Of a stretch of DNA of 64,000 nucleotides, positions 26,997 to 35,556 are shown in pieces (position 1 is the stretch's first letter; each line of letters begins with the position of its first letter). The stretch is taken from the NCBI RefSeq assembly GCF_009649845.1, contig NZ_WJIE01000002.1, positions 682,001 to 746,000 of the forward strand. Reading direction: 5' to 3'. Origin of the DNA: Polyangium spumosum (GTDB lineage: Bacteria > Myxococcota_A > Polyangia > Polyangiales > Polyangiaceae). Under the pieces are notes generated by a model. That model was given only the letters and a program-made list of their open reading frames with translations. It was not told where the DNA came from and did not search any database. Both the position numbers and the translations under genes were made by a program.

Positions 26997-28976
26997 ATGG
27001 ATGTCTTTCGATTCTCGGCGAGCGCTTTCGCGGCGCTGCTGATCGCGGCGTGCGGGGGCGGCGGATCGTCGAATGCCGGCGGCGCGGGGGGCGCGGGGGC
27101 CTCCGGCGGTCATGGCGGGGCGGGCGCCGGGCCGATCACGCCGCCCGCGGGCGACCGCAACGTGGTGACGTACGCGGGCCATACGAAGGCGGAGGTGTTC
27201 TCCGCGGTGATCGCGCTGTCGGACGGGTCGATCCTGGTCGGCGGCAGCGCCGAGGACCTCGCCTGGGTGCCCGAGGGGGTGCCGCGGGAGGAGCTCTCGG
27301 CGGGCAACATCCACTCGAGCGCGACGGGCAAGATCGCATTCTTGATGCAGATCGGGAAGGATCTGACGACGATCCAGCGGGTCGCCCATTTCCCCGCGGG
27401 GACGGTGCGGGACGTGCGGAGGATCCGGACGACGAATCTGCCCGGACAACCGACGGGGAGCATTTACATCTCGGGGAGCCGCGACGTCTCGGACCCGATG
27501 CAGGACGGGTATTACCTGGCGAAGCTCGACGGGAATTTCGTGGACGGCGAGGCGATCTCGGTCGCGTGGACGTACGACGTGGAGGCCCGCCCGCGCAAGG
27601 CCGCGGGGTACGCGGGGGAGTCGGCGTACGAGACGATCCAGCCCTGGGACGTGGGCAGCGACGGGTCGGTGGTGTACGGGAGAGGCTCGGAGTACGATTT
27701 CGACTGGGCGGCGATCGAGAAGCTCGGGCCCGACGGCAAACCCACGACGGTGGAGGCGTGGCCTGCCCACTGGGGCGCGTCGGGCGAGTTCCGCGGGCTC
27801 GCCTCGCAATACCCGGGCGGCGCGGCCGAGCACAGCGCGATCGTGATGAAGGCGGGCCGCGCCGGGAGCCTGCGGTCGACGAGCGCCGAGGACTACACGC
27901 TCGTGCACGACGACGGCAATGGAAACACGAAGCAGGGCAAGTGGCCCGACGATTATTATTTCTCGGGGCCGTGCCTGCCGTCGCCGGGCGAATGCGCGGG
28001 CGGGCCCGGGTACACGGGCTACCGGACGAGCGACAAGCCGACGCAGCGGGTGGGCGGGATCGTGATCGATCGGAAGACGGGGGACCTGTACTTCGGTTAC
28101 AGCACGCAATCGGTGCTGCCCGGCGGGAACCCGGACTTCGAGCCCGCCGTGGTGGCGATGGCCAAGGACGGGAAGCTGAAATGGTGGAGCCGGCTCTACC
28201 AGGAGACGGACCAGAACTCGACGCCGGACCAGTACGTCGACCACGTGGCCATCGATGACAAGACGGGCGCGCTCGTGGTCGTCGGTCGGTCGCACGGGAA
28301 CAACGTGATCAACCTGTGGAGCGGGGACGAGGTGGCCGCGAACCCGGGGGCGACGTCGTTCCACAATGGTTTCACGGGGACGAACGGGAACATCCACATC
28401 TCGTGGCTCGGCAAGCTCGGGCTCGACGACGGGAAACTCGCGGCGGCGTCGTGGGTGGCCGAATACGCGGACGGGATGAAGGGGACGGGCGAGCCTTATG
28501 CAGACCCGAACCTGGACGGCTGGCCGAGCCACAACGCAGCGTGGCCGGACCTGAACACGACGCGGGTCTCGAGCCTGGAGGTGGACGCGGAGGGTCGGGT
28601 GTACCTGACGGCCAGCGGGCGGCGGACGATCACGACGAGATCGGCCTACCAGAAGATGCTCAAGAAGGACGAGGGGAGCTCGACGTGGAACTCGTTCGTC
28701 CGGGTCTTCTCGCCGTCGCTCGATACGCTGGTGTATTCGTCGCTGATCGTGGGGACGTGGGATCCAGCGACGGGCGCAGGCGGGGACAACACGTCCTTGC
28801 TGGGCGTCTTGCCGCTCGACAAGGGCGTGATCGCCGTGGGCAAACACGAGGCGGACGAGATGACGGGTATGGCGAAGGGGAACCCGATCCCGACGGAGAA
28901 CGTGCCCGCGTGGGGGACGAAGACGCCGGAAGGAGAGAGCGCGATCTTCGCGCACCTGCTCTTCGAATCGCCCTGA
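26997..28976 (+). CDS. Large lipoprotein, probable beta-propeller
   Basis: 659 residues from ATG 26997 (AGAGGG ribosome site). The signal ends with L-L-I-A-A-C (lipid Cys at about 19), followed by a Gly/Ala/Ser linker to about residue 48. The body is a series of beta-rich blocks of the type G-S-I-L-V-G-G-S, G-S-I-Y-I-S-G-S, G-D-L-Y-F-G-Y-S, G-A-L-V-V-V-G-R-S and G-R-V-Y-L-T-A-S-G. These read like blades of an SBBP/NHL-type propeller common in myxobacterial surface proteins. No catalytic motif is seen. Its stop directly abuts the stop of the convergent guanine deaminase gene. Confidence 0.75.
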   Translation: MDVFRFSASAFAALLIAACGGGGSSNAGGAGGAGASGGHGGAGAGPITPPAGDRNVVTYAGHTKAEVFSAVIALSDGSILVGGSAEDLAWVPEGVPREELSAGNIHSSATGKIAFLMQIGKDLTTIQRVAHFPAGTVRDVRRIRTTNLPGQPTGSIYISGSRDVSDPMQDGYYLAKLDGNFVDGEAISVAWTYDVEARPRKAAGYAGESAYETIQPWDVGSDGSVVYGRGSEYDFDWAAIEKLGPDGKPTTVEAWPAHWGASGEFRGLASQYPGGAAEHSAIVMKAGRAGSLRSTSAEDYTLVHDDGNGNTKQGKWPDDYYFSGPCLPSPGECAGGPGYTGYRTSDKPTQRVGGIVIDRKTGDLYFGYSTQSVLPGGNPDFEPAVVAMAKDGKLKWWSRLYQETDQNSTPDQYVDHVAIDDKTGALVVVGRSHGNNVINLWSGDEVAANPGATSFHNGFTGTNGNIHISWLGKLGLDDGKLAAASWVAEYADGMKGTGEPYADPNLDGWPSHNAAWPDLNTTRVSSLEVDAEGRVYLTASGRRTITTRSAYQKMLKKDEGSSTWNSFVRVFSPSLDTLVYSSLIVGTWDPATGAGGDNTSLLGVLPLDKGVIAVGKHEADEMTGMAKGNPIPTENVPAWGTKTPEGESAIFAHLLFESP

Positions 28977-30221
28977 TCAGCCGCCTTCGACCCGCTTGCC
29001 CCGCACGTACGTCTCCCGCACCGGGGTGGTGTCGCTGCTGAACACGATCCGCGAGAGCACGTCGCTCCGCCCCTCGACGTAGTCCGGGAGCTCGATCACG
29101 CAGAAATCCGCGTCCTTGCCCGGCTCGAGGCTGCCCGTCTCGCGCGCGATCCCGAGCGCCTCCGCGCCGCCGAGCGTGCCGAGGCGGAAGAGCGCCTCGG
29201 GGGTGATCGGATCCCCGAGGCACGTGGCATTGTCGTAGGCGGACGACATGATGCGCCGCACGTCGAAGGTGCGGCCCGCCGCGACGTCCGTGCCGAGCGC
29301 GACGGGGATGCCACGCGCCCGCGCCTCGGCGAGGCGCATGCGGCCGCTGCCGAGGAAGAAGTTCGAGTCAGGGCAATGCGCGATACGCGCCCCGCGCGCC
29401 CGGACCCGATCCCACTCGCCCGGCGAGAGGTGAATGGCGTGCGCGAGGAGCGTGCGCTCGCCGAGCAGGCCCGTACGATCATAGATGTCGAGATAATCCG
29501 AGGCGAAGGGGTGGAGGGCGAGCGCGGCGCGGCACTCGTCGGCGTTCTCGGAGATGTGCGTCTGGACGAAGAGGCCACGCTCCTCGGCGAGCCTGCCCGC
29601 GCCCTCGAGCAAGGCGCGCGAGCAGGTGGGCGCGAAGCGCGGGGTGATCACGAAGGCGAGGCGGCCCCGATCGTGGCCATGATAAGCAGAGGCGAGCTCG
29701 GCACAGGCGGCGAGCGCGTGATCCGCGTCGACCCGGAGAGGCTCGGGGCAATGCTGATCCATGAGGGTCAGGCCCACGAAGCCGCGGTGGCCGCTCCGCG
29801 CGAGGGCCTCGAAGAGCACACGCGTCGCCCGGGGGTCCGAGCTCGAATAAAGGACGGCGGTGGTGGTGCCGGCGAGCGCGAGGCGGCGTGTGAGCTCGGC
29901 CGCGACGGCCGTGGCGTGGCGCTCGTCGAGGAAGCGGGCCTCTTCGGGGAAGACGGTGCGCTCGAGCCAGGGCAAGAGGGGGCCGGTGGCGCTGCCGATG
30001 ACGCGCGTCTGCGGATAATGCAGGTGCGCGTCGACGAACCCGGCGGCGAGGAGGAAAGGACGCACGTCCCGCACGAGGACGCCGTCCGGAGGGCCACCAA
30101 AGGGCTCGACGGACGTGATGCGGCCGTCGTCGCCGAACACGAGCAAGCCGTCCTCGAGGTAGCGGAGGTCCTCACCACCCGAGGACGCGGTCATCACCTT
30201 GCCGCGAAATCCACGCTTCAT
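28977..30221 (-). CDS. guaD: Guanine deaminase
   Basis: 414 residues, amidohydrolase superfamily, converting guanine to xanthine and ammonia in purine salvage. Zn-site residues: His pair in G-F-V-D-A-H-L-H-Y-P-Q, His in Q-T-H-I-S-E-N, His in L-L-A-H-A-I-H-L-S and Asp in G-T-D-V-A-A-G. The V-D-A-H-L-H-Y-P-Q form with Y-P-Q is specific for guanine deaminases over other amidohydrolases. D-S-N-F-F-L-G-S-G, also typical, follows. The start at 30221 is preceded by GGGGGCGAG; an in-frame ATG lies at 30233. It is the last of four co-directional genes, but the 48-bp gap and unrelated role make a functional link to the others doubtful. Confidence 0.9.
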   Translation of the reverse strand: MKRGFRGKVMTASSGGEDLRYLEDGLLVFGDDGRITSVEPFGGPPDGVLVRDVRPFLLAAGFVDAHLHYPQTRVIGSATGPLLPWLERTVFPEEARFLDERHATAVAAELTRRLALAGTTTAVLYSSSDPRATRVLFEALARSGHRGFVGLTLMDQHCPEPLRVDADHALAACAELASAYHGHDRGRLAFVITPRFAPTCSRALLEGAGRLAEERGLFVQTHISENADECRAALALHPFASDYLDIYDRTGLLGERTLLAHAIHLSPGEWDRVRARGARIAHCPDSNFFLGSGRMRLAEARARGIPVALGTDVAAGRTFDVRRIMSSAYDNATCLGDPITPEALFRLGTLGGAEALGIARETGSLEPGKDADFCVIELPDYVEGRSDVLSRIVFSSDTTPVRETYVRGKRVEGG

Positions 30222-30269
30222 GCTCGCCCCCATCGTGCCACGCCGCGCAGCCAGGAGAGCAGACGATCC

Positions 30270-30860
30270 TCAACGAATCGCAAGCTGACTCTTCTGCGTC
30301 CAGCCCATGAGCACCCCCTCGGCGCCCGTTTGCATGACGAGCGCCCACTCCCCCGACTCGCGGACGACGAAGAGCGAGTCCCCGGGCTTCAGCTCGCCGA
30401 TGGGATCGGCGTCCTCGGACGCCGAGAGGCGCAAGGTGGCCTTGCGGCGCACGACGGCGGGGCGCATGCGCGCCCGAGGCGCGTCGTCGCCGGGCTCCGC
30501 GGTGTTCACGCCGCCACGCGCCGCGCCACGAGGTCGGTCCTCGAACACATCGAAGCGCGGGGTGAGGAGCGGGTCGTTGCCGCGATCGTCCTCTTCCTCG
30601 TCGCCCTCGGCGGGGTGGCCGCCGAGCGAGTGTGGTTCGGTGAGGTCACGCAGCGGCGAGCGGAAGCCGTCCGAGGGCCCGAAGGGCGCGACCCCCGCGG
30701 CGCGGAGGAGCGCCGGCGTGGCGCTGAGGGCGACGAGGCAAGCGGTCGCGACGAGCAGGAGCGTGGTGAGCGTGTCGGTCCAGCGCCCCGGGCGCGGCGA
30801 AGGACCATGCCGCTCGGGGGCGGGGGCTTCGGGCGGAGGGGGCACGGAGGAGATCGTCAC
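30270..30860 (-). CDS. Membrane-anchored SH3-like protein
   Basis: About 196 residues from GTG 30860; the frame stays open further upstream, so the start is uncertain. A Pro-rich cytosolic head precedes one membrane span (about 32-50, L-L-L-V-A-T-A-C-L-V-A-L). A low-complexity acidic linker follows (G-D-E-E-E-D-D-R-G). The C-terminal domain (about 140-196) is of bacterial SH3 type: A-T-L-R-L-S-A-S-E-D, I-G-E-L-K-P-G-D-S-L-F-V-V-R-E-S-G-E-W and ends G-W-T-Q-K-S-Q-L. The domain should bind a peptide or glycan outside the membrane. It follows the FGE-fold gene by 46 bp. Confidence 0.7.
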   Translation of the reverse strand: MTISSVPPPPEAPAPERHGPSPRPGRWTDTLTTLLLVATACLVALSATPALLRAAGVAPFGPSDGFRSPLRDLTEPHSLGGHPAEGDEEEDDRGNDPLLTPRFDVFEDRPRGAARGGVNTAEPGDDAPRARMRPAVVRRKATLRLSASEDADPIGELKPGDSLFVVRESGEWALVMQTGAEGVLMGWTQKSQLAIR

Positions 30861-30906
30861 GAGGTCGAGGATACGGCAGGACGCGCGGCGCCGCAGGCCC
30901 CGCGGC

Positions 30907-32010
30907 TCATTTGAGCTCCCGCGGGAGGGGCGCGACGGCGGGATCGGCATTGAAGCTCTTGGCCTCGAGGGTGGTGCCGACCGCGGCGCAGCAGCGGAAG
31001 CCCTGCTGGTAGAACGTGTGGTTCTCGTCGTGCGAGCGCGTGGAGGGCCGGCAGCGCGTGCGCACGGGGCCCCAGTAGCCGCCCTTGAGGATCGAGGCGT
31101 GGGGCTCCCAGCTCCGGACGTTCCGGGTCCACTCGTCGACGTTGCCGGTCATGTCGTAGACGCCAAACGGGCTCCTGCACCGCGGCCGCGAGCCCGAAGG
31201 CACGCCCTGCCAGAGGCGGTCGAGCTCGGCCATGGCCGCGAGGCCGTCCCGAGGCTGCATCGCGCGCTCGTTGTAGGGGCGCCACTTGTTGTCGATGACG
31301 CACGCCTCGGTGTCGCGCACGTAGCCGTACGGATACGGCTGCGCCTCCTCGCCCTCGCAGGCGAACGTCCACTCGAGCTCGTCGCAGAGGCGCTTGCCCT
31401 GCTCGGCGCACATCTCGCTCGCCTCGTGGAAGTTCACCATGATGACCGGATAGTCACCCTTGCGGTTCGGGTACTCGAAGCGATCCATGCAGTAGTGCAT
31501 GGGCTTCGTGGGCAGCTCCTTCGAGAGGGCGAGCCACTGGTCGCGATCGAACTCGGCGCAACGCTCGGGGTAGTCGCGGTTGATCCACTTCGTGCAGGTC
31601 TTCTTCTGCATCTCCTCGACCGACTTGCCGTCGTACGCGGCCGTCGCCGACGGGTCGACCTTCATCGTGCCCTTGATCTCGATCATGCCGGTCGGGCAGG
31701 CCCCGCGGTTGCCCTCGAGCATCTCGATCGTCTCGGTCGGCTCGACGGCGGAGGCGACGATCTGCCAGTGCTTGCCGCCGACGAGGCGCCACTCGTGCGT
31801 GGGCTTGCGCGGGACGATGCCGCGGATCGCGCCGAGCGCGAGCGAGAGCGGCAGCTCCTGCTTGCTCGCGAAGTTCACGACGCCCACGGCGGAAGCCGCG
31901 ACGCAAGCGAACACGGTCGTGCCCACGAGCGCGTGGACCGTGCGCGTGCCTTTCGACGCCTGGGGCTCCGGAGCGGGGGCAGGTGGCGGAGAGGAGGGTT
32001 CTGCGGGCAT
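30907..32010 (-). CDS. FGE/SUMF1-fold protein lacking FGE catalytic cysteines
   Basis: 367 residues. One membrane span at about 26-45, so the domain is probably outside the cytosol. The C-terminal two thirds carry the formylglycine-generating-enzyme/EgtB fold: Y-P-V-I-M-V-N-F-H-E-A, C-D-E-L-E-W-T-F-A-C-E-G, Y-P-Y-G, F-G-V-Y-D-M-T-G-N-V-D-E-W and Q-G-F-R-C-C-A. True FGEs have two cysteines in the block that here reads S-I-L-K-G-G-Y-W-G-P-V-R-T-R; neither is present, so sulfatase activation by the known chemistry is unlikely. The many remaining cysteines (about 10) suggest disulfides. It is 19 bp downstream of a sulfatase-fold gene that itself lacks a CxPxR site, so the pair has diverged together. 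Confidence 0.82.
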   Translation of the reverse strand: MPAEPSSPPPAPAPEPQASKGTRTVHALVGTTVFACVAASAVGVVNFASKQELPLSLALGAIRGIVPRKPTHEWRLVGGKHWQIVASAVEPTETIEMLEGNRGACPTGMIEIKGTMKVDPSATAAYDGKSVEEMQKKTCTKWINRDYPERCAEFDRDQWLALSKELPTKPMHYCMDRFEYPNRKGDYPVIMVNFHEASEMCAEQGKRLCDELEWTFACEGEEAQPYPYGYVRDTEACVIDNKWRPYNERAMQPRDGLAAMAELDRLWQGVPSGSRPRCRSPFGVYDMTGNVDEWTRNVRSWEPHASILKGGYWGPVRTRCRPSTRSHDENHTFYQQGFRCCAAVGTTLEAKSFNADPAVAPLPRELK

Positions 32011-32029
32011 GACGTCTCGACGCGCCTCG

Positions 32030-34147
32030 CTAGGGTGGTGTGATCTCGGAGGCGAGCTTCAGGAGGCGGGCCACGTCGTCCGGACGGTCGGCCGAGAGGT
32101 CTTTCGTCTCGCGCGGGTCGGCCCCGAGATCGAAGAGGAAGTTGCGGTTCTGCTTCTTGCGCTCGATCACCATGAGCTTGAGCGGCCAATCGATCAAGGC
32201 GAGCCGCTTCGAGGCATACGCGAGCACGGGCGGACGGCGCGGCGCGTCGGGTTCGAGGCGCGCATGCGGCAGGAGCGAGACGCCCGAGACGCCCTCCCGA
32301 GGGGCGTCGCCCAGGGCGAGGACCGTGGGAGCGACGTCGAGCGTGCTGACCGCACGTTCGCCATATCGACCGGGGCGTCCCCCGGGCAGGACGACGACGA
32401 AGGGCACGCGGATCATCTCGTCGTAGAGCTCCGCGCCGTGGCCCTTCTCCCCGTGCTCGTCGAAGGCCTCGCCGTGGGATCCGTGGACGACCCAGGCGAC
32501 ACGCGAGGCGCGGCTCCACTTCGAGACGAAGGCCGCGATCTGCCCGATCTGCTTGTCGACGAAGGCGATCTCGCCGTCGTAGAGCCCCTCCTGGCCGCGG
32601 CCGAAGCGCAGGCCCTCGTGCTGGAGGTATCGCTCGTGGGCGTCGAAGAGGTGGATCCAGAGGAAGATCGGCGCGTCCTTCTTGCCGAGGTCCTCGAGGA
32701 CGGAGAGGGCCGCGCGCGTGGCGAGCGCGCCGGTGACGCTGCGCTCGGGGTGCTCGTCGCGATGGACGGGCTCGAACCGATCGAAGCCCTGCGAGAAGCC
32801 TCGATCCTCGCTGAGCCACGTGAACGAGGCGACCGCGGCCGTCGTGTATCCGGCCCGCTTCATGCGCTCGGCGATGGAGTCGATCTCGTCCGAGAGGGTG
32901 GGCCACTCGCGGCGATTGTGCGGGGTCTGCGAGAGAGGTTTGCCCGAGACGAGCGGCACGAGCGCGCGCTGGGTGTCGCTGCCCGTGGCGTACGCGTGCT
33001 CGAAGACGACGCCCCGCGCGGCGAGCGCCTCGAGGTGCGGCGTGGTCTTCTGGTCGTAGCCGTACACGCTCGTGTGATCGGCGCGCACGGTGTCGAGCGT
33101 GATGAGCAGGATGTCCGGGCGCGAAGGATCGAGCGTCTTTCCCGCAGACGCGGTCGACGCAGGCACGGCCGAGGCCGAGGCCGGAGGCTGCGCCGATCCG
33201 GGCGCGGCGGCAGCCTTGGGAGGCGCCTCGGCGCGTGGCGTGTCGGCGCCGCTGCAGTCCTGATCGATGCCGTCGCCGGGCACGTCCTCGGCGCCGGGGT
33301 GACGCCGCGGATCCCCTTCGTCGCAGTCACCGCCGCCGAAATGCGCGCCCATGCCGTCGCCGTCCCGATCGGTCCAGCGCTCGAGGGCCGAGAGCAAGCT
33401 CGCCGCGAGCCCGCCGCCCGCCTGCACCGCGCGCCCGAGCGCCGGGGACGATTCGAGGCGCGCAGAGGCCGCGATCATGAGCACGGCCGCGAAGGGCACG
33501 CCGAACGCGGAGGAGAGCTTGCGCAGCTTGTCGCCGAGCTCAATCGAGGCGACGAGCGCGGTCGCGAGGACGGCGATCGCGAGGTCGACGAGCGCCGCGC
33601 TCACGGACGACGCGCCCGCGCCGCCCGAGGCGCGGTAGAGCCACGCAGCCACGACGAGGAGCGGCACGACCGAGACGACGGCGCCACCCGCCGCGACGTA
33701 GACCGGGCGAACACCACGCGCGACGAGCGCCTGGCCCGCCTCGACCATGCGACGCGCGACGAGGGCGCAGGCCACGACGACAAACGCGCCGAGCACGCCG
33801 AAGGTCGCGCCGCCGAGGCCACGATGGTGCGTCAGGGCCTTGAGCAGCCCCGCGAGGACCGCGAGCGCCGGGAGCGCGAGGCCGATCCAGAGCGCGATCC
33901 CGAGCGCCGCCGTGGGGCCCGCGCCCGCGCCGATCACGCCCCGGAGCCCGCGCCCCGCGGCGCGCAGGAGCACGATGGAGAGCGTGACGAGGGGCAGGAG
34001 CGCCGCCGTGCCCACGAGCAAGCCGTCGAGCAACGAGCCACCCGCGCCGCTCGTCCGGAGCGCGGTGGGCACGGCCGAGAACGCCGCGACCGCGAGCGCG
34101 AGCACGCACGCCTCCCCGAGGCGCATCGTCCAGCCGGTCTTCGTCAT
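32030..34147 (-). CDS. Polytopic sulfatase-fold protein with degenerate active site
   Basis: 705 residues. Residues 1-260 hold about seven membrane spans. A metal-binding loop at about 268-315 has the MopE-type pattern D-R-D-G-D-G-x(8)-G-D-C-D-E-G-D-P with G-I-D-Q-D-C-S-G-A-D. The sulfatase domain (about 345-700) starts P-D-I-L-L-I-T-L-D-T-V-R-A-D-H. Where active sulfatases have C/S-x-P-x-R, this reads T-Q-R-A-L (Thr392) within Y-A-T-G-S-D-T-Q-R. The later D-H-G metal motif reads G-S-H-G-E, losing the Asp. Both changes argue against sulfatase activity; a Thr-nucleophile transferase or a binding role is possible. The ATG at 34147 is chosen as the first Met before the first span. Confidence 0.8.
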   Translation of the reverse strand: MTKTGWTMRLGEACVLALAVAAFSAVPTALRTSGAGGSLLDGLLVGTAALLPLVTLSIVLLRAAGRGLRGVIGAGAGPTAALGIALWIGLALPALAVLAGLLKALTHHRGLGGATFGVLGAFVVVACALVARRMVEAGQALVARGVRPVYVAAGGAVVSVVPLLVVAAWLYRASGGAGASSVSAALVDLAIAVLATALVASIELGDKLRKLSSAFGVPFAAVLMIAASARLESSPALGRAVQAGGGLAASLLSALERWTDRDGDGMGAHFGGGDCDEGDPRRHPGAEDVPGDGIDQDCSGADTPRAEAPPKAAAAPGSAQPPASASAVPASTASAGKTLDPSRPDILLITLDTVRADHTSVYGYDQKTTPHLEALAARGVVFEHAYATGSDTQRALVPLVSGKPLSQTPHNRREWPTLSDEIDSIAERMKRAGYTTAAVASFTWLSEDRGFSQGFDRFEPVHRDEHPERSVTGALATRAALSVLEDLGKKDAPIFLWIHLFDAHERYLQHEGLRFGRGQEGLYDGEIAFVDKQIGQIAAFVSKWSRASRVAWVVHGSHGEAFDEHGEKGHGAELYDEMIRVPFVVVLPGGRPGRYGERAVSTLDVAPTVLALGDAPREGVSGVSLLPHARLEPDAPRRPPVLAYASKRLALIDWPLKLMVIERKKQNRNFLFDLGADPRETKDLSADRPDDVARLLKLASEITPP

Positions 34148-34247
34148 GCGAGGCGGAGGTGGGTGCGGGAGAGGCCCATGACGCCGAGGGCGTAGCACCA
34201 GGGCACAACGCCGAAAAGCCGAAACCGGCGCGGCACGTCCGGGCCGC

Positions 34248-35549
34248 TCAGGGCCCCGCGGGACAGGAAAGACCACACACGGCGGCGACTTGGCCGACGC
34301 AGTTCGCGTCCCAGGTGTCGCAGCAGCAGTACGGGTCGTTCGCGCAGATCGCCCGGATGCACTGGATCTCGAGCGCGCTCTCGGGGCAGCTCGCCGGGCT
34401 CAGGGCATCACCGGGCTGGCAGATGCCGTGGTTGCAGCCGGCGTTCTTGCAGCAGGCGCCGGCCCTGCAGATGCCCGCGCAGCACTCCGAGGGCTTCGAG
34501 CACGCGCTGCCTTCTTGTTTGCACTGCCCGCACTTGTTGTCGATGCACGCGCCGCTGCAGCAGGTGAAGCCCTCGTAGCAGTCGGCGCCGTCGTTCGCGC
34601 ACTGGCAGGTGCCGTTGCAGTGCAGCGTGCAGCACTCGTCGTCGACGTTGCAGTTCGTGCCGTTCTCGGCGCAGGCCTCGGGCGCCGCGCAGAGGCCGAG
34701 GTCGGGCCTGCAGAAGAGGTCGCCGCAGCAGTCGTCGCTCGTCGGGTTGCAGGGCGAGCCGACCGAGAGGCAGCCGGCGGCGCCGCAGATGCCGAGGCCC
34801 TCGTCGCAGCCGGCGTTCGTGTCGCAGCAATCCCCGTCCGCGAGGCAGGGCTCGTCGTTTTGCCTGCACGACGGGGTGCACTTGCCCTCGGTGCAAACGC
34901 CCGTGCAACAGTCGTCGTCGTTCGTGCAGATGGCGCCGTCGAGCAAGCAGGTGTCCTCGCCGCACACGCCCGTCTCCAGGCACACGTCGGTGCAGCACTC
35001 GCCGTCGTCGACGCACGGCTCTCCGGCCACGAGGCACGGCGTACCGCCGCAGGTCGGGGGATCACCTTCACACTTGCCGGTGCAGCAGTCGACGTCGCCC
35101 GCGCAAGGGGCGCCGGTCGTCACGCAGCAGCTCTGCCGGCTGCAGACGGCGCCGCCGCCCGAGAAGCCGCAGCACTGCTCGTTCGTCGTGCAGCTCTCCC
35201 GCGGTACACGGCAAATCGGGGGGAGATCGAGGCAACGGCGCGCGGCCTTGCAGTCCTCGAGGCAACCGGAGGAGAGGCGCTCGAGGAAGCTCGCCTTGCC
35301 CTCCTCGGTCGCCACCGCGAGCTGCGAGCTCACGTGGCCGTGGCACTTGGCGAAGCCCGCGTCGCCGTAACAACGCTCGAGCAGATCGCAGATGGCATCG
35401 GGCGCGGCCGCGTATCCGTCGAGGTCGAGGACGCCGAGGCAGCTCGCCGCGCCGAACGAGACGAGCGCCGCGAGGAGCGCGCCGAGCACGCGGCGCGGCC
35501 CGCTCGGGATCGAAGGAGAAGGTTCGCGGCGCGGCGCTCCGGCATGCAC
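34248..35549 (-). CDS. Cys-rich repeat lipoprotein
   Basis: 433 residues, about 70 of them cysteine. A GTG start follows AGGGGTG. The signal ends A-A-S-C, and the mature protein starts C-L-G-V-L-D-L-D-G-Y. From about residue 110 there are eight to nine repeats of about 25-30 residues of the form C-x(5,6)-C-x(3,5)-D-C-C-x(3,4)-C-x(3,9)-C, a disulfide-knot (dickkopf/knottin-like) spacing. The last part (C-C-C-D-T-W-D-A-N-C-V) is a separate Cys cluster common in myxobacterial surface proteins. It is probably an exported, disulfide-locked stalk or binding protein. It lies 7 bp after a shorter paralogue that shares the C-x-x-V-L-D-L-x-G-Y mature N-terminus. Confidence 0.78.
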   Translation of the reverse strand: MHAGAPRREPSPSIPSGPRRVLGALLAALVSFGAASCLGVLDLDGYAAAPDAICDLLERCYGDAGFAKCHGHVSSQLAVATEEGKASFLERLSSGCLEDCKAARRCLDLPPICRVPRESCTTNEQCCGFSGGGAVCSRQSCCVTTGAPCAGDVDCCTGKCEGDPPTCGGTPCLVAGEPCVDDGECCTDVCLETGVCGEDTCLLDGAICTNDDDCCTGVCTEGKCTPSCRQNDEPCLADGDCCDTNAGCDEGLGICGAAGCLSVGSPCNPTSDDCCGDLFCRPDLGLCAAPEACAENGTNCNVDDECCTLHCNGTCQCANDGADCYEGFTCCSGACIDNKCGQCKQEGSACSKPSECCAGICRAGACCKNAGCNHGICQPGDALSPASCPESALEIQCIRAICANDPYCCCDTWDANCVGQVAAVCGLSCPAGP

Positions 35550-35556
35550 GATCGAG

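Noticed and set aside
30907-32010. Genuine formylglycine-generating enzyme
   Set aside because: Neither catalytic cysteine of the known enzymes is present in the block before Q-G-F-R-C.
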